From NCBI GenBank assembly GCA_020722685.1, contig DYKH01000007.1:42205-77623 (forward strand): a DNA stretch of 35,419 bases, written 5' to 3'. Position numbers and translations under genes: made by a program. The notes under the pieces were generated by a model. That model was not told where the DNA came from. It was given only the letters and a program-made list of their open reading frames with translations, and searched no databases. Shown one piece after another: positions 1 through 7,008 of this stretch (position 1 is its first letter; each line of letters opens with the position of its first letter). Source of the stretch: Caldithrix sp. (GTDB lineage Bacteria > KSB1 > UBA2214 > DYKH01).

Positions 1-896
1 CTCACAGCTCCTAGGCTGCTTTCGGGTTCTTTGGAACCTTTATCGGGATTCTGAGGTAGGCCTTTTTGTGGATAGCCATACACATAAGCATAGTCTGACG
101 GCTCCGATTTTCGCAAAACGCCATTCCATGCTATGCCCTAGGCTTTGGCATAGTAATAATAGTGATTGCCATTAGGATTGATGCTGATTTTGTAATCGGT
201 CCAATTGGTCGCCGTTATGTTAGAAGCAACTCATGAGGCCGAACCATAAACGATGCCTCGATACATGTCGTATTTGAAAGAGACACCAACCGGGTGTAGA
301 GGGCTATTCCAGGCAAAATGTGGATTCTGGCCCGTTTGCCCAGCGTTGGTGCAAATGAAATTCCGCGGCGGAGTCGGCTGAAGATATTCAGGATTATCGT
401 GCAGATTAAGAATGCCAGTTACTTCGGTACTCGTTCCAGTCCAAAAGAACTTGTTGTCATCATAGTCGTAGGTAATATCCACATCACCCTGAAACAGGAA
501 GCCATAGCAGTCTACCAGCAGTCTCCTGTTTCTACCCTGCACGGAAATAACGTAGGAGCAATCATAATCGCCACCAATCTCTGCGCGTCCAAGATCGGGG
601 ATTGCGTCGCCGCTGATACTATCATCAGTATCCCAACCAAGCTCACCGTAGGAATAGTCCCCCATAATTACCAGATCCACTGGATTGGTAAACTTGCTAT
701 CGGTTGTTGGATAGCCGTTTGGACCCCAAACCGGAGAACTCTGGCATACTGTCTGAAATGTTACAGTATCCCCACCTGTATCTTTCGTTTTCATAAAGAT
801 CTCTAATGTATATGCTGTTGTTGTCTGAGCAGAACTTAATGTCGCGGACAAAATCACTAAGTTAAGAATAAAAACAGTTCATGTTCTCATGGTCAT
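1..896 (-). pseudogene. Secreted Ig/FN3-like protein gene with three in-frame stops (partial)
   Basis: The reading frame opens at ATG 896 (or ATG 890) behind a good AAGGGAG ribosome site and runs to the left edge without any frameshift, but three stops interrupt it: TGA at 879-881 (about codon 6, inside the signal peptide), TGA at 231-233 and TAG at 138-140. Reading through them gives an N-terminal signal peptide ending near LSSAQ, a central domain I do not recognise, and a C-terminal fibronectin-III-like segment: the stretch NWTDYKISI, then NGNHYYYYAKA, then SEPSDYAYVYG spans the last two stops continuously. An uninterrupted piece of about 208 codons (231-857, GTG start) could still be translated. 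It lies 9 bases behind the PQQ-propeller lipoprotein and probably shared its transcript. TGA is an ordinary stop elsewhere in the window, so decay is likelier than recoding. The original function is unknown. Confidence 0.75.
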
Positions 897-904
897 TACT
901 CCCT

Positions 905-2188
905 TCATTTAATACAATAAAACTCTTTCCCGGGCTCTACGAACCATGTGCCCACAAAAAGTAGCCCTTCCACAAGGGCAGGGGAATTGCCATTGACCTT
1001 TCCTATTGAGGATTGCCATTTCAGTTGTCCGTTTGACATAAACGCATAGGCTCTTACCGGAAACCAGGCAGAGCCATAAACAGTACCTTCCCGGTCACAA
1101 ATCAAGGAGCTCGTTAAAGGACCGATTTCTGTAATGTTCATTTTCCAACGAAGGGTACCCCCATTCGTCATAGAAACTAACAAGTCTTGAGTTCCTGTTG
1201 GCCCGACGGAAAAATATACATTGCCATCATAATCCATCGCCGCATCCTTATTGTTCATACCACCAGGATATTTCCATCGCAATTGCCCTTCGGGAGTCAC
1301 TGAAAACATGCCGCCTGCACCAAAGAAAATATTACCTTCATTGTCGACTAAGGGCGTACAGTCAACAGACCCGGCCTTAAACGCCCACTTCACTCGGCCG
1401 TCCAAGGTAACCGCCGCCAGTCCGGAACTGGCATCGCTCGCGGCGGTGCCGACGTATCCCAGATACAGTGTTGAGCCATCGGGAGAAACTGATATGCCTG
1501 CTAAGCCACTGCAAAGAAATTTATGGCTTTCCCCTGATTTCCACCGAAGAGTTCCATCCGGATTGACAGCGTACAGGCAATTATCAGCGGCCGTAAAATA
1601 CACGGTACCGTCCAAGCCAATACTTGCACTAATGGAATTGATGGCGGCATTGGCTTTAAAAGTCCATTTCAAGGTCCCGTTGGGCTTGACGGCATAGAAC
1701 AGATGATCGGTCGAACCGATGTATACAGTTCCATCCGCCGCCACCAATGGCGAACAAGCTTGACTGGCGGGGCCAAATTCTCCACTGCTGATAAGCTTAA
1801 ATCGCCATTTCAAAGATCCGTTCCCCCGGAGGGCGTAAAGAAACGAATCCTGGAACCCATCCGTGGTATCATAGCTGCTGGCAAAATAGATGGTAGAATC
1901 CGGACCGATTGCCACCGACGACCCCACAGGCCCATTGACCTTGTATTTCCAGACCAGCCTCCCTTGTTGCGGCCCGACATATGGGCTGCGGCCGGTAGAT
2001 TGCGGATCATGATGATGCATGGGCCAGGGGCTATTCGCCAAGCTGGGCCAAGGAATGTCGACCTGCGGCTTGATGGAAGAAATGCTATTTGGCTTTAGCG
2101 TCTTTGGCCCCAGCGGCTCCTTGTCTCGCCGGCAATGGCTTGAGAGCAGAATCGAAATCAGTATGATTAGGTATGCCTTTTTGAACAT
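905..2188 (-). CDS. PQQ-like beta-propeller repeat lipoprotein/secreted protein
   Basis: A 427-residue exported protein. The N-terminus is Lys-rich, then hydrophobic, and ends in SSHC at residues 16-19, a poor lipobox that may still be lipidated. From about residue 60 the chain is built of repeats of about 40 residues of the pattern DGTVYxGS...LYAVxPNGTLKW, which is the PQQ/BamB-like beta-propeller repeat. At least seven blades can be counted, ending in a blade with VEGLLFVGTW. Such propellers are usually binding scaffolds, and no catalytic site is visible. A strong ribosome site (AGGAAAGGGGAAG) sets the ATG at 2188. The gene is preceded by a promoter-like element and two hairpins, and followed by the decayed Ig-like gene, probably in one transcript. 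The ligand and pathway are unknown. Confidence 0.85.
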   Translation of the reverse strand: MFKKAYLIILISILLSSHCRRDKEPLGPKTLKPNSISSIKPQVDIPWPSLANSPWPMHHHDPQSTGRSPYVGPQQGRLVWKYKVNGPVGSSVAIGPDSTIYFASSYDTTDGFQDSFLYALRGNGSLKWRFKLISSGEFGPASQACSPLVAADGTVYIGSTDHLFYAVKPNGTLKWTFKANAAINSISASIGLDGTVYFTAADNCLYAVNPDGTLRWKSGESHKFLCSGLAGISVSPDGSTLYLGYVGTAASDASSGLAAVTLDGRVKWAFKAGSVDCTPLVDNEGNIFFGAGGMFSVTPEGQLRWKYPGGMNNKDAAMDYDGNVYFSVGPTGTQDLLVSMTNGGTLRWKMNITEIGPLTSSLICDREGTVYGSAWFPVRAYAFMSNGQLKWQSSIGKVNGNSPALVEGLLFVGTWFVEPGKEFYCIK

Positions 2189-2218
2189 GACGCTTCCCCT
2201 TTCCTGTATGAAAATGAA

Positions 2219-2298
2219 ATGCCCTCTGGTTGCTCTTTTTTTCTCTGACCAGAGGGCATAGATAGGTAAAGCGGTTTTGTCCTAACCACCAAGGACAA
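2219..2298 (-). promoter_or_regulatory. Structured 5' leader: two hairpins upstream of the propeller gene
   Basis: Two inverted repeats lie between the predicted transcription start (about 2347) and the start codon at 2188. The first, in transcript order, pairs 2293-2298 with 2277-2282 (6 bp, perfect, 10-base loop). The second pairs 2248-2259 with 2219-2230 (12 bp, perfect, 17-base purine-rich loop) and is followed on the minus strand by TTTCATTTTCAT and then the ribosome site. The second hairpin could act as a weak intrinsic terminator or attenuator, or as a transcript-stabilising stem. No known riboswitch class is recognised. Confidence 0.5.
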
Positions 2299-2353
2299 TC
2301 TAACACATTATGGAAAATACAATCCATTTTGCTACCCCAGACTTCTCAGACGC

Positions 2354-2382
2354 CATATAGGACGTGCGATTGACGATGTCAA
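2354..2382 (-). promoter_or_regulatory. Sigma70-type promoter for the propeller gene
   Basis: On the minus strand a perfect TTGACA (2382-2377) is separated by exactly 17 bases from TATATG (2359-2354). It points at the propeller gene and would give a leader of about 160 nt. The bases before the -35 box read CGC, giving CGCTTGACA, an extension also seen at two other candidate promoters in this window (near 11.3 and 23.9 kb). Confidence 0.6.
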
Positions 2383-2413
2383 GCGACATTTTTAGGCGAC
2401 CAATCATCGTCGG

Positions 2414-3001
2414 CTATGACATCGTTTTCATCGCTCTGTCGTTAAACACGTCCGCCGTGAAAATGAGTATTTTTGTATGCTTTTCTTGCCACGCATCCAC
2501 ATCGAGACCGGCTTTAAGACAGGTATGTTCCAGGAAGGTTTTTCGATCCCAACCGTACTCGGTGGCTACCTGCGGCAGTAGCAATCCGCTGCGCCATCCA
2601 TGCTCGATTAAGATGCCATGTTTGCCGACGACGATTTCTTCCACATTTTGAATTTGCACCAGCGGAGACAGCACGGAAATCTCAATCTCTATTTGCGGAA
2701 CTTCATGGGAAGAAACCGGGCGGAAACGCGGGTCCCGCAAAGCCGCCGCCTCGACCATCTCCACGACCGTCTCGACCAAAGGCTTGATGGCCTGCACCAT
2801 GCCAATGCAGCCGCGCAGTTCTTTGTTTTTGTGCAAAGAGACGAATGCACCGCGCTTTTCCCTCAAAATGGGAAATGAAGTTGTGGGTCGTACAAGCCTT
2901 TTCGAGCAAGTGACATCTTCCAGCGTTTTGCGAGCCAGCCGCAGCAGCTCACATTTTTCTTCAGCATTCAAACAGCGATCCAGTTCAGCATGTTGAGTCA
3001 T
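2414..3001 (-). CDS. amrA: AmmeMemoRadiSam system protein A (stand-alone AMMECR1 domain)
   Basis: A single AMMECR1 domain covering nearly the whole chain of 195 residues. The diagnostic LRGCIG signature is present, followed by the RDPRFRPV and EIEISVLSP segments and the C-terminal GKHGILIEHG...LLLPQVA block typical of the family. The biochemical role of AMMECR1 is unknown; in prokaryotes it co-occurs with Memo and a radical SAM enzyme. I chose ATG 3001 because a GGGAGAG ribosome site lies just upstream; an in-frame extension to 3031 has none. No signal peptide is seen, so it should be cytoplasmic, in contrast to the exported fusion gene upstream, which carries a second AMMECR1 domain. The two copies are clearly divergent, so this is not a recent duplication. 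Confidence 0.9.
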   Translation of the reverse strand: MTQHAELDRCLNAEEKCELLRLARKTLEDVTCSKRLVRPTTSFPILREKRGAFVSLHKNKELRGCIGMVQAIKPLVETVVEMVEAAALRDPRFRPVSSHEVPQIEIEISVLSPLVQIQNVEEIVVGKHGILIEHGWRSGLLLPQVATEYGWDRKTFLEHTCLKAGLDVDAWQEKHTKILIFTADVFNDRAMKTMS

Positions 3002-3141
3002 ACTCTCTCCCGTTTGCCAATCAGCAAACAAATCGTAATAGCTTCAAAGTGCGCCGAGGATCTCCGTAAGATGCCGGTGAGGACATATTCTGTGATACAA
3101 GTTCCATGAAAAGCCTTGTTGAGTCATTCACTCAGCCCATG

Positions 3142-4656
3142 CTACAAAATGCTTTCGTCAAATACCTGCGTGCGATACACCCAAAACTCCGCGCCGCTGC
3201 GCCAGGCATTCGTCGGCAACCCGGCCTTCATACACAAGCTGTGCATCTCCTCCTCGACGGTTTTCCATCCTGCCTCGACAGGAACTTCAGGCAAATACGT
3301 CGCTCCGCGTCCGTTCTTCATCATGATGATGCCGTGCTTGCCCATCTCGAATTCATCAAGGCTGTCGATTTTGTATACGTTGGTGAGATAAACGGAAATC
3401 TTGATCTTGATTCGTCCCAGCTCTTCCGGGCGCAAAGGTGGAAACCTCGGGTCGTCAAATGCGGCGGCAACAGCCCTATCCGGCACCAATTCATAAAGCG
3501 GCCGATCGTTTTCGTGATAGCCGATGCAGCCGCGCAGCTCTCCATTTTCCGTGAGGGTGACGAAAACCCCCCGCTTTTCTTTCATCGTCGCACAGGTGGG
3601 CTGGAAACGGGGAATCTTACCGCTATTCAGATACTCCTTGATGGCCTGGCGCGCCATACGCAGAAGCTCCCTTTGCACGTTGACATCGAGCGGCTGAAAT
3701 TCGATGCGCTCGCTTCGAGGCTCACCTTGGGCAAAGACGGCCACTGCGCCATACCCGACGATGTAACCATCCTTTTGTCCCGTCACGTCACCGGAGTTGG
3801 TGCGGGCGACAAGCTTTGCCTTATTGGCGCCGAGAGCTTGCGCTGCCACTTGCATCACCGCAATGGGGCCGCCGCCGCAGGCCTGGTATTCCTCCTTCAG
3901 CAGGCCATCACAGAGCTTGGCAGGCCGTAAATCCGTGACTGCCGCCAAGGTAACGTTGTCGGTATTTTTGCATTCGCTGTAAGAATAACCGTGATAAAGA
4001 TCGGAGCTGGCGATTAACAGCGCTTGCCTGCCTTGCAGAACTTTGGCCAACGCTTTGCCTATGGCCTCGCAAGTGGGCCAATCATAGCCACCGACCACGA
4101 TCGGCAGTATTTTGCTGTTCGGGAAAAGGGTTTGCACGAAAGGAAGCTGAACTTCCACGGCGTGCTCCGCGCGATGCCCCAGTTCGGACAATTTTATGAC
4201 ATTGCAGGAGCCGACCAGTTCTTTGGCAAGGGTCTGATCAATGGGGACGGTTCCCAAAGGCGTCTGGTAGGCGCTTCCGGGATAGATGGTTGCGCCGAAA
4301 AAGGGATCGCGATGACTGGGAGCGATGATAACCACCAAGTCGTATCTTTGCCCGGCCACTTGTTTGTAGCCCGCTGCGGCGGTGGCAGCCGAATAGGCAT
4401 AGCCCGCATGCGGAACCACCAGGCCGATGATCTTACCGGGAATAGCAGCTTTCTCGGCAGCGGCGAGATGCTTTTTCAGTTCCCCTTGTAATGTTTGCGG
4501 ATTATCGGGGTAAAATGCCCCGGCCACAGCCGGTGGGCGAATTCCCTTTTCGATAGGCTGCGGCGCCCCGTGCAAATAGCCGTTGGCCAACCAGCCAAAA
4601 AGCACAACGACTGCGGCGGGCCAAACGAGGTGTGGCCCAAATCGTCTACGATTCAA
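3142..4656 (-). CDS. amrB: AmmeMemoRadiSam system protein B-A fusion (Memo + AMMECR1)
   Basis: A 504-residue two-domain protein. Residues 1-30 form a signal peptide or membrane anchor (NRRRF, then a long hydrophobic run). Residues 35-310 are a Memo domain, related in fold to extradiol dioxygenases, with the family's conserved residues visible: VPHAGY (His83), SHRD (His115), AEHAVEVQLPF (His165), SSDLYH (His222) and the cysteine of ACGGGPI (Cys260). Residues 325-504 are an AMMECR1 domain with LRGCIG at 374-379. Memo proteins bind metal or redox-active ligands, but their reaction in bacteria is not settled. The fusion makes physical coupling of the two domains certain here. It lies 141 bases upstream of the stand-alone AMMECR1 gene and is separated from the radical SAM and DUF362 genes by a toxin-antitoxin island. 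A 6-bp hairpin at 4691-4707 lies in its upstream region. Confidence 0.92.
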   Translation of the reverse strand: MNRRRFGPHLVWPAAVVVLFGWLANGYLHGAPQPIEKGIRPPAVAGAFYPDNPQTLQGELKKHLAAAEKAAIPGKIIGLVVPHAGYAYSAATAAAGYKQVAGQRYDLVVIIAPSHRDPFFGATIYPGSAYQTPLGTVPIDQTLAKELVGSCNVIKLSELGHRAEHAVEVQLPFVQTLFPNSKILPIVVGGYDWPTCEAIGKALAKVLQGRQALLIASSDLYHGYSYSECKNTDNVTLAAVTDLRPAKLCDGLLKEEYQACGGGPIAVMQVAAQALGANKAKLVARTNSGDVTGQKDGYIVGYGAVAVFAQGEPRSERIEFQPLDVNVQRELLRMARQAIKEYLNSGKIPRFQPTCATMKEKRGVFVTLTENGELRGCIGYHENDRPLYELVPDRAVAAAFDDPRFPPLRPEELGRIKIKISVYLTNVYKIDSLDEFEMGKHGIIMMKNGRGATYLPEVPVEAGWKTVEEEMHSLCMKAGLPTNAWRSGAEFWVYRTQVFDESIL

Positions 4657-4690
4657 GTTCTCTCTCCTCCATCGTATTCAAGATTAGGCG

Positions 4691-4707
4691 GTGGGTCAGT
4701 AACCCAC
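4691..4707. other. Small inverted repeat upstream of the Memo-AMMECR1 gene
   Basis: Perfect 6-bp arms (GTGGGT / ACCCAC) with a 5-base loop. The plus strand continues into TTTTA. No plus-strand gene ends here, so it is more likely a leader hairpin or operator for the minus-strand gene than a terminator. Weak evidence. Confidence 0.25.
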
Positions 4708-4783
4708 TTTTATGTTAGCATTTCGCTTTCACTAAGCGACGCTGAGATGAGAAACGGCGAAGCAAGATCTTGTCCCGCAATGT

Positions 4784-5053
4784 TCAGCTTTTTTGCAACT
4801 CACTACGAACCATGTCATCAATTCTTCGATTTATTCTCCCTGAAGATAATAACTGCTGAACCATTGAGTAAGCTGTTATTTTCTCTATGAGTTTTTCCTT
4901 TGTCGCTTTGAGGATTTGCCCCGCGATACCTGATATCGCTAGACCCAAAGATTGGGCGACTCGTCGGCCAATGGTTTCTTCGATGAGCAACGGCAAATCC
5001 ATCTCGTAAGCCAGGAAAATAGCTTCCTGTTCGCCTCTGTCGAGTCTGTTCAT
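4784..5053 (-). CDS. DUF3368 PIN-type toxin, C-terminal half (split gene)
   Basis: This 89-residue frame holds the second half of a DUF3368 PIN-like nuclease: NRLDRGEQEAIFLAYEM near the start matches the conserved LDxGExxAI...A segment, followed by LPLLIEETIGRR, AQSLGLAISGIAGQIL and a helical tail. Its ATG overlaps the TGA of the N-terminal half by four bases (ATGA) in the -1 frame. A normal family member is one chain of about 150-165 residues, so the gene is either frameshifted at the CCCC run just before the overlap or made as two coupled pieces. The acidic residues needed for Mg2+-dependent RNA cleavage are divided between the halves. Confidence 0.75.
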   Translation of the reverse strand: MNRLDRGEQEAIFLAYEMDLPLLIEETIGRRVAQSLGLAISGIAGQILKATKEKLIEKITAYSMVQQLLSSGRINRRIDDMVRSELQKS

Positions 5054-5280
5054 AAGGGGACAGTGAGAATTTCTGTCACTTGCCTAACCTGCACCAAGTC
5101 GTTAATACCATGGGTGCGCAAATAATTGGATTGTGCGAGGTGAGTACCTTCTAAAAGCTCCCGTTGCACCTCATCGGGCAGGAGTAGACTATCATAAAGC
5201 TTGCGAGTAAACTCAAAACCATCATCCAGTTTTTCTAAAGTGATGATCGGTCCGGTATCGCTTACTATTAGTCCCGCCAT
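5050..5280 (-). CDS. DUF3368 PIN-type toxin, N-terminal half (split gene)
   Basis: The first 76 residues of a DUF3368 PIN-domain protein: VSDTGPIITLEKL at the N-terminus carries the first catalytic aspartate, and LLLPDEVQRELLEG carries the conserved segment with the next acidic residues. Translation ends at TGA 5050-5052, and the remainder of the domain continues in another frame from ATG 5053. It lies 6 bases downstream of a UPF0175-like antitoxin, the usual partner of DUF3368 toxins, so this is a type II toxin-antitoxin pair. Whether an active ribonuclease forms depends on the status of the frame break. Confidence is high for family, low for activity. Confidence 0.8.
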   Translation of the reverse strand: MAGLIVSDTGPIITLEKLDDGFEFTRKLYDSLLLPDEVQRELLEGTHLAQSNYLRTHGINDLVQVRQVTEILTVPL

Positions 5281-5286
5281 GAAAAG

Positions 5287-5517
5287 CTATGCCTTCAGCT
5301 CGATGGCGATATTCTCGGACGAATCACCAAGCGTTGAAAAGCCAAATTTAGGCAACACGGCCTCAAACTCACGTCTGGTCATTCCCAAAATCTCACGGGC
5401 TTCTTTTTCAGAAAGCCTCCCCAAATGGTATAGGTTCGCTGCTAGCATCTCTTTAAGAAAAGAGCTATCTACATCCGCGAGAGTATCTATATTTGGCAAT
5501 TCGATTGCCATTTCCAT
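5287..5517 (-). CDS. UPF0175-family antitoxin
   Basis: A 76-residue protein with the UPF0175 pattern: a helical N-terminus (FLKEMLAANLYHLGRLSEKEA), then a short helix-turn-helix-like segment (REILGMTRREFEAVL). UPF0175 proteins are DNA-binding antitoxins that precede DUF3368 PIN toxins, as here with a 6-base gap. It probably neutralises the toxin and represses its own promoter. The start codon is ATG 5517; MAIELPN two codons later is an alternative. Confidence 0.8.
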   Translation of the reverse strand: MEMAIELPNIDTLADVDSSFLKEMLAANLYHLGRLSEKEAREILGMTRREFEAVLPKFGFSTLGDSSENIAIELKA

Positions 5518-5687
5518 TATGCTTTCTCCAATCTAAATCGGTCTGAAGGATAAATGAGCTCAAATAAGTAAAGACAGAACAGAAATCCACACTGGAGATT
5601 GTACTTTGATAACCCAACCTCCAGTCTTTCTTAAAAGGATGTCACTGCAAGTAGGGCCGGGCTGGCGATTGACACGGCAGCCTATTA

Positions 5688-5882
5688 TCAATCTCGCGGG
5701 TTCCTTGGCTCACTGGGCGTTAATCTCGGCCCCACTTTTCGTGGGAGAAGGCGGACGATCTCATGTCCTGAAGCTTTCTGTATCTCAACCAGGTCTTGAC
5801 ATATTTTTGCGAGATCGCCGCCAAACCTCTGAGTATGCTCCATACGATATTTTCGCACCTCTTCAACGATCGGGTCTTTCAT
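5688..5882 (-). CDS. Small antitoxin-like protein paired with PIN toxin
   Basis: A 64-residue, charged protein beginning KDPIVEEVRKYRMEH and containing GGDLAKICQDLVEIQ, then a basic tail. Short proteins of this kind (xDPIVEEVRxIR...YDLxAI) occur next to PIN-domain genes and are presumed antitoxins; no structure-based family assignment can be made here. Its ATG lies inside the 3' end of the PIN toxin (20-base overlap), so the two are translationally coupled with the toxin gene first. Confidence 0.7.
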   Translation of the reverse strand: MKDPIVEEVRKYRMEHTQRFGGDLAKICQDLVEIQKASGHEIVRLLPRKVGPRLTPSEPRNPRD

Positions 5883-6366
5883 CTATATCCTCCAAAAGTT
5901 CAACGGGAGAACAGATTTCAGGGCAATTGTATCCTTCATTTTCGATAATCTGCCTTACCATCATTCTAGTGAACGGATTGTTTAGGTGGGCAAAGTTCCA
6001 GGTAAGAAACACATCGATTCCGTTAACGGCCGCAACCGCTATATGAAGTGCATCTTCCGGGTACTCTGCTGGGATACCTTTGCCTGATGTAATTTTTTCG
6101 GCGAGAGATCGAGCCTCATCGTCCATGTCGAGCATGTGAAATGGGGCAATGGCCGCCAATCGCAATTGAGCCTGAGCTTCATCACCTTTACCGGATTCTT
6201 GATAAACAAGTGCGGAGATGTAAGTATCGTACATGGTCAGAAGTCGTGGCCAAAGTTCCTGAGTCGCTTCTTGGTGGGCGATGATCAGAACATCTCTACT
6301 TGGCCTGGATGTGAAATAACTGACGATCGAAGTTTCAATGTATACGCTCTTTCTCATTTGTCTCAT
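5863..6366 (-). CDS. PIN-domain toxin (VapC-like ribonuclease)
   Basis: A 167-residue PIN-domain protein. The N-terminal VYIETSIVSYFTSRPSRD begins with a conserved Glu in place of the more common DTS aspartate, as in a large VapC-like subfamily. LVYQESGKGD carries the second acidic site, PEDALHIAVAAV the third, and FLTWNFAHLNN the typical final block. The predicted role is Mg2+-dependent cleavage of RNA when released from the antitoxin. Translation can start at ATG 6366 or at ATG 6357 (MRKSVYIE). The overlapping downstream gene is the probable antitoxin. The reading frame is intact, unlike those of the two other toxin genes in the island. Confidence 0.85.
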   Translation of the reverse strand: MRQMRKSVYIETSIVSYFTSRPSRDVLIIAHQEATQELWPRLLTMYDTYISALVYQESGKGDEAQAQLRLAAIAPFHMLDMDDEARSLAEKITSGKGIPAEYPEDALHIAVAAVNGIDVFLTWNFAHLNNPFTRMMVRQIIENEGYNCPEICSPVELLEDIDERPDR

Positions 6367-6383
6367 TCTGCATGAAGGGTGAA

Positions 6384-6580
6384 TCAGAATCCGATATCAG
6401 TGACTTTTGCTGCGCACCTGCTCACTCTCGGCCAGGATCTCTTGATATTACCGGTCAAAATACCTCCTCGCTCGACATCATAGATGTCAATTCATCCGCA
6501 TCTGCTTCCGCGTACGCATGCTCCGTCAAGTAAAACGAGCCATTGCGGACAAGGGCTTGGATTTGTTTGAGGCTCAAATA
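6384..6580 (-). pseudogene. DUF4258 protein remnant (frameshifted)
   Basis: Two frames on the minus strand together spell the first two thirds of a DUF4258 protein. A 40-codon frame from a possible TTG start at 6577 to TGA 6455 reads SLKQIQALVRNGSFYLTEHAYAE in part, matching the family's LTxHA core. A second frame from 6488 to TGA 6384 continues with IYDVERGGILTGNIKRSW, matching the following DUF4258 segment. The frames change near 6485-6490, and the C-terminal part is lost. DUF4258 proteins are often toxin-like partners of small antitoxins. This copy is dead. Confidence 0.65.
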
Positions 6581-6635
6581 CGTGCCTCGTCACATGCATG
6601 AAATTCCATTCCTGTTTCTGGGTGAAAGAGATAGA

Positions 6636-6878
6636 TCATAGGTTCAACCGCGCCCTAATTTTCGCGAACACCTCCTCGCCGGGAACAAGCTTTGCTTTAC
6701 CGAAGCGTAGCTCCGATAGGCGACGCTTGGCGACCTTGAGCCATTCTTCTTCAATATCGAGATCGCCTGAATTGAGCGACCTTAAAAGCCGATCGACTAT
6801 GAGCACCCTCTCTTCAACTGGAAGCGACTCGGCTTCCTTCATAATTTCGTTTATACTCAAAATATTTTCCTCTTTCAT
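6636..6878 (-). CDS. Addiction-module component antitoxin (PF09720 type), apparently orphan
   Basis: An 80-residue protein with the hallmark of this family: SINEIMKEAESLPVEERVLIVDRLLRSL, then IEEEWLKVAKRRLSEL and a short tail containing VPGEEVFAKIRARL. These proteins normally precede a ParE/RelE toxin in the same operon. Here the next gene downstream is only a broken DUF4258 remnant, so no intact cognate toxin is seen. The frame opens at ATG 6878, but a better ribosome site (GAGGA) precedes TTG 6860, which would give a protein starting at SINE as relatives do. Confidence 0.75.
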   Translation of the reverse strand: MKEENILSINEIMKEAESLPVEERVLIVDRLLRSLNSGDLDIEEEWLKVAKRRLSELRFGKAKLVPGEEVFAKIRARLNL

Positions 6879-6937
6879 TTTTTCGAGGAAGCATCAACAA
6901 AAACATGTGAGGGACCTTAGATCCATCCTACAATGAC

Positions 6938-6985
6938 CTACCACCGCACCCCCGCAATCGCCGCGCTGCAATCCGAGCAGTCGCT
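6938..6985 (-). pseudogene. Fragment homologous to the 3' end of the radical SAM gene
   Basis: On the minus strand this stretch reads CSDCSAAIAGVRW followed by TAG, nearly identical to CPDCSAVIAGVWGT at the C-terminus of the radical SAM gene 220 bases away. The two DNA stretches differ at several mostly synonymous positions. It is a remnant of a second, diverged copy of the gene end, with the 56-codon ORF lying between the two. Confidence 0.6.
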
Positions 6986-7008
6986 CTAATCTTGGTACAA
7001 CTCTTGAA

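Noticed and set aside
231..1000. Alternative genetic code (TGA read as an amino acid)
   Set aside because: Several clearly intact genes in the window stop at TGA, for example the ABC permease ending at 21148, so TGA is a normal stop.
2085..2327. 80-codon minus-strand frame covering the leader hairpins, as a possible leader peptide
   Set aside because: Its start lacks a ribosome site and it runs far into the propeller gene in another frame; the leader is better explained by RNA structure.
3106..3930. Plus-strand open frame of 274 codons
   Set aside because: Antisense shadow of the Memo-AMMECR1 gene; the minus-strand frame has clear family motifs and this one has none.
5044..5060. Programmed -1 frameshift site in the DUF3368 toxin
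   Set aside because: C CCC TTA does not fit the X XXY YYZ slippery pattern, and no downstream stem was seen; a mutation or coupled reinitiation is simpler.
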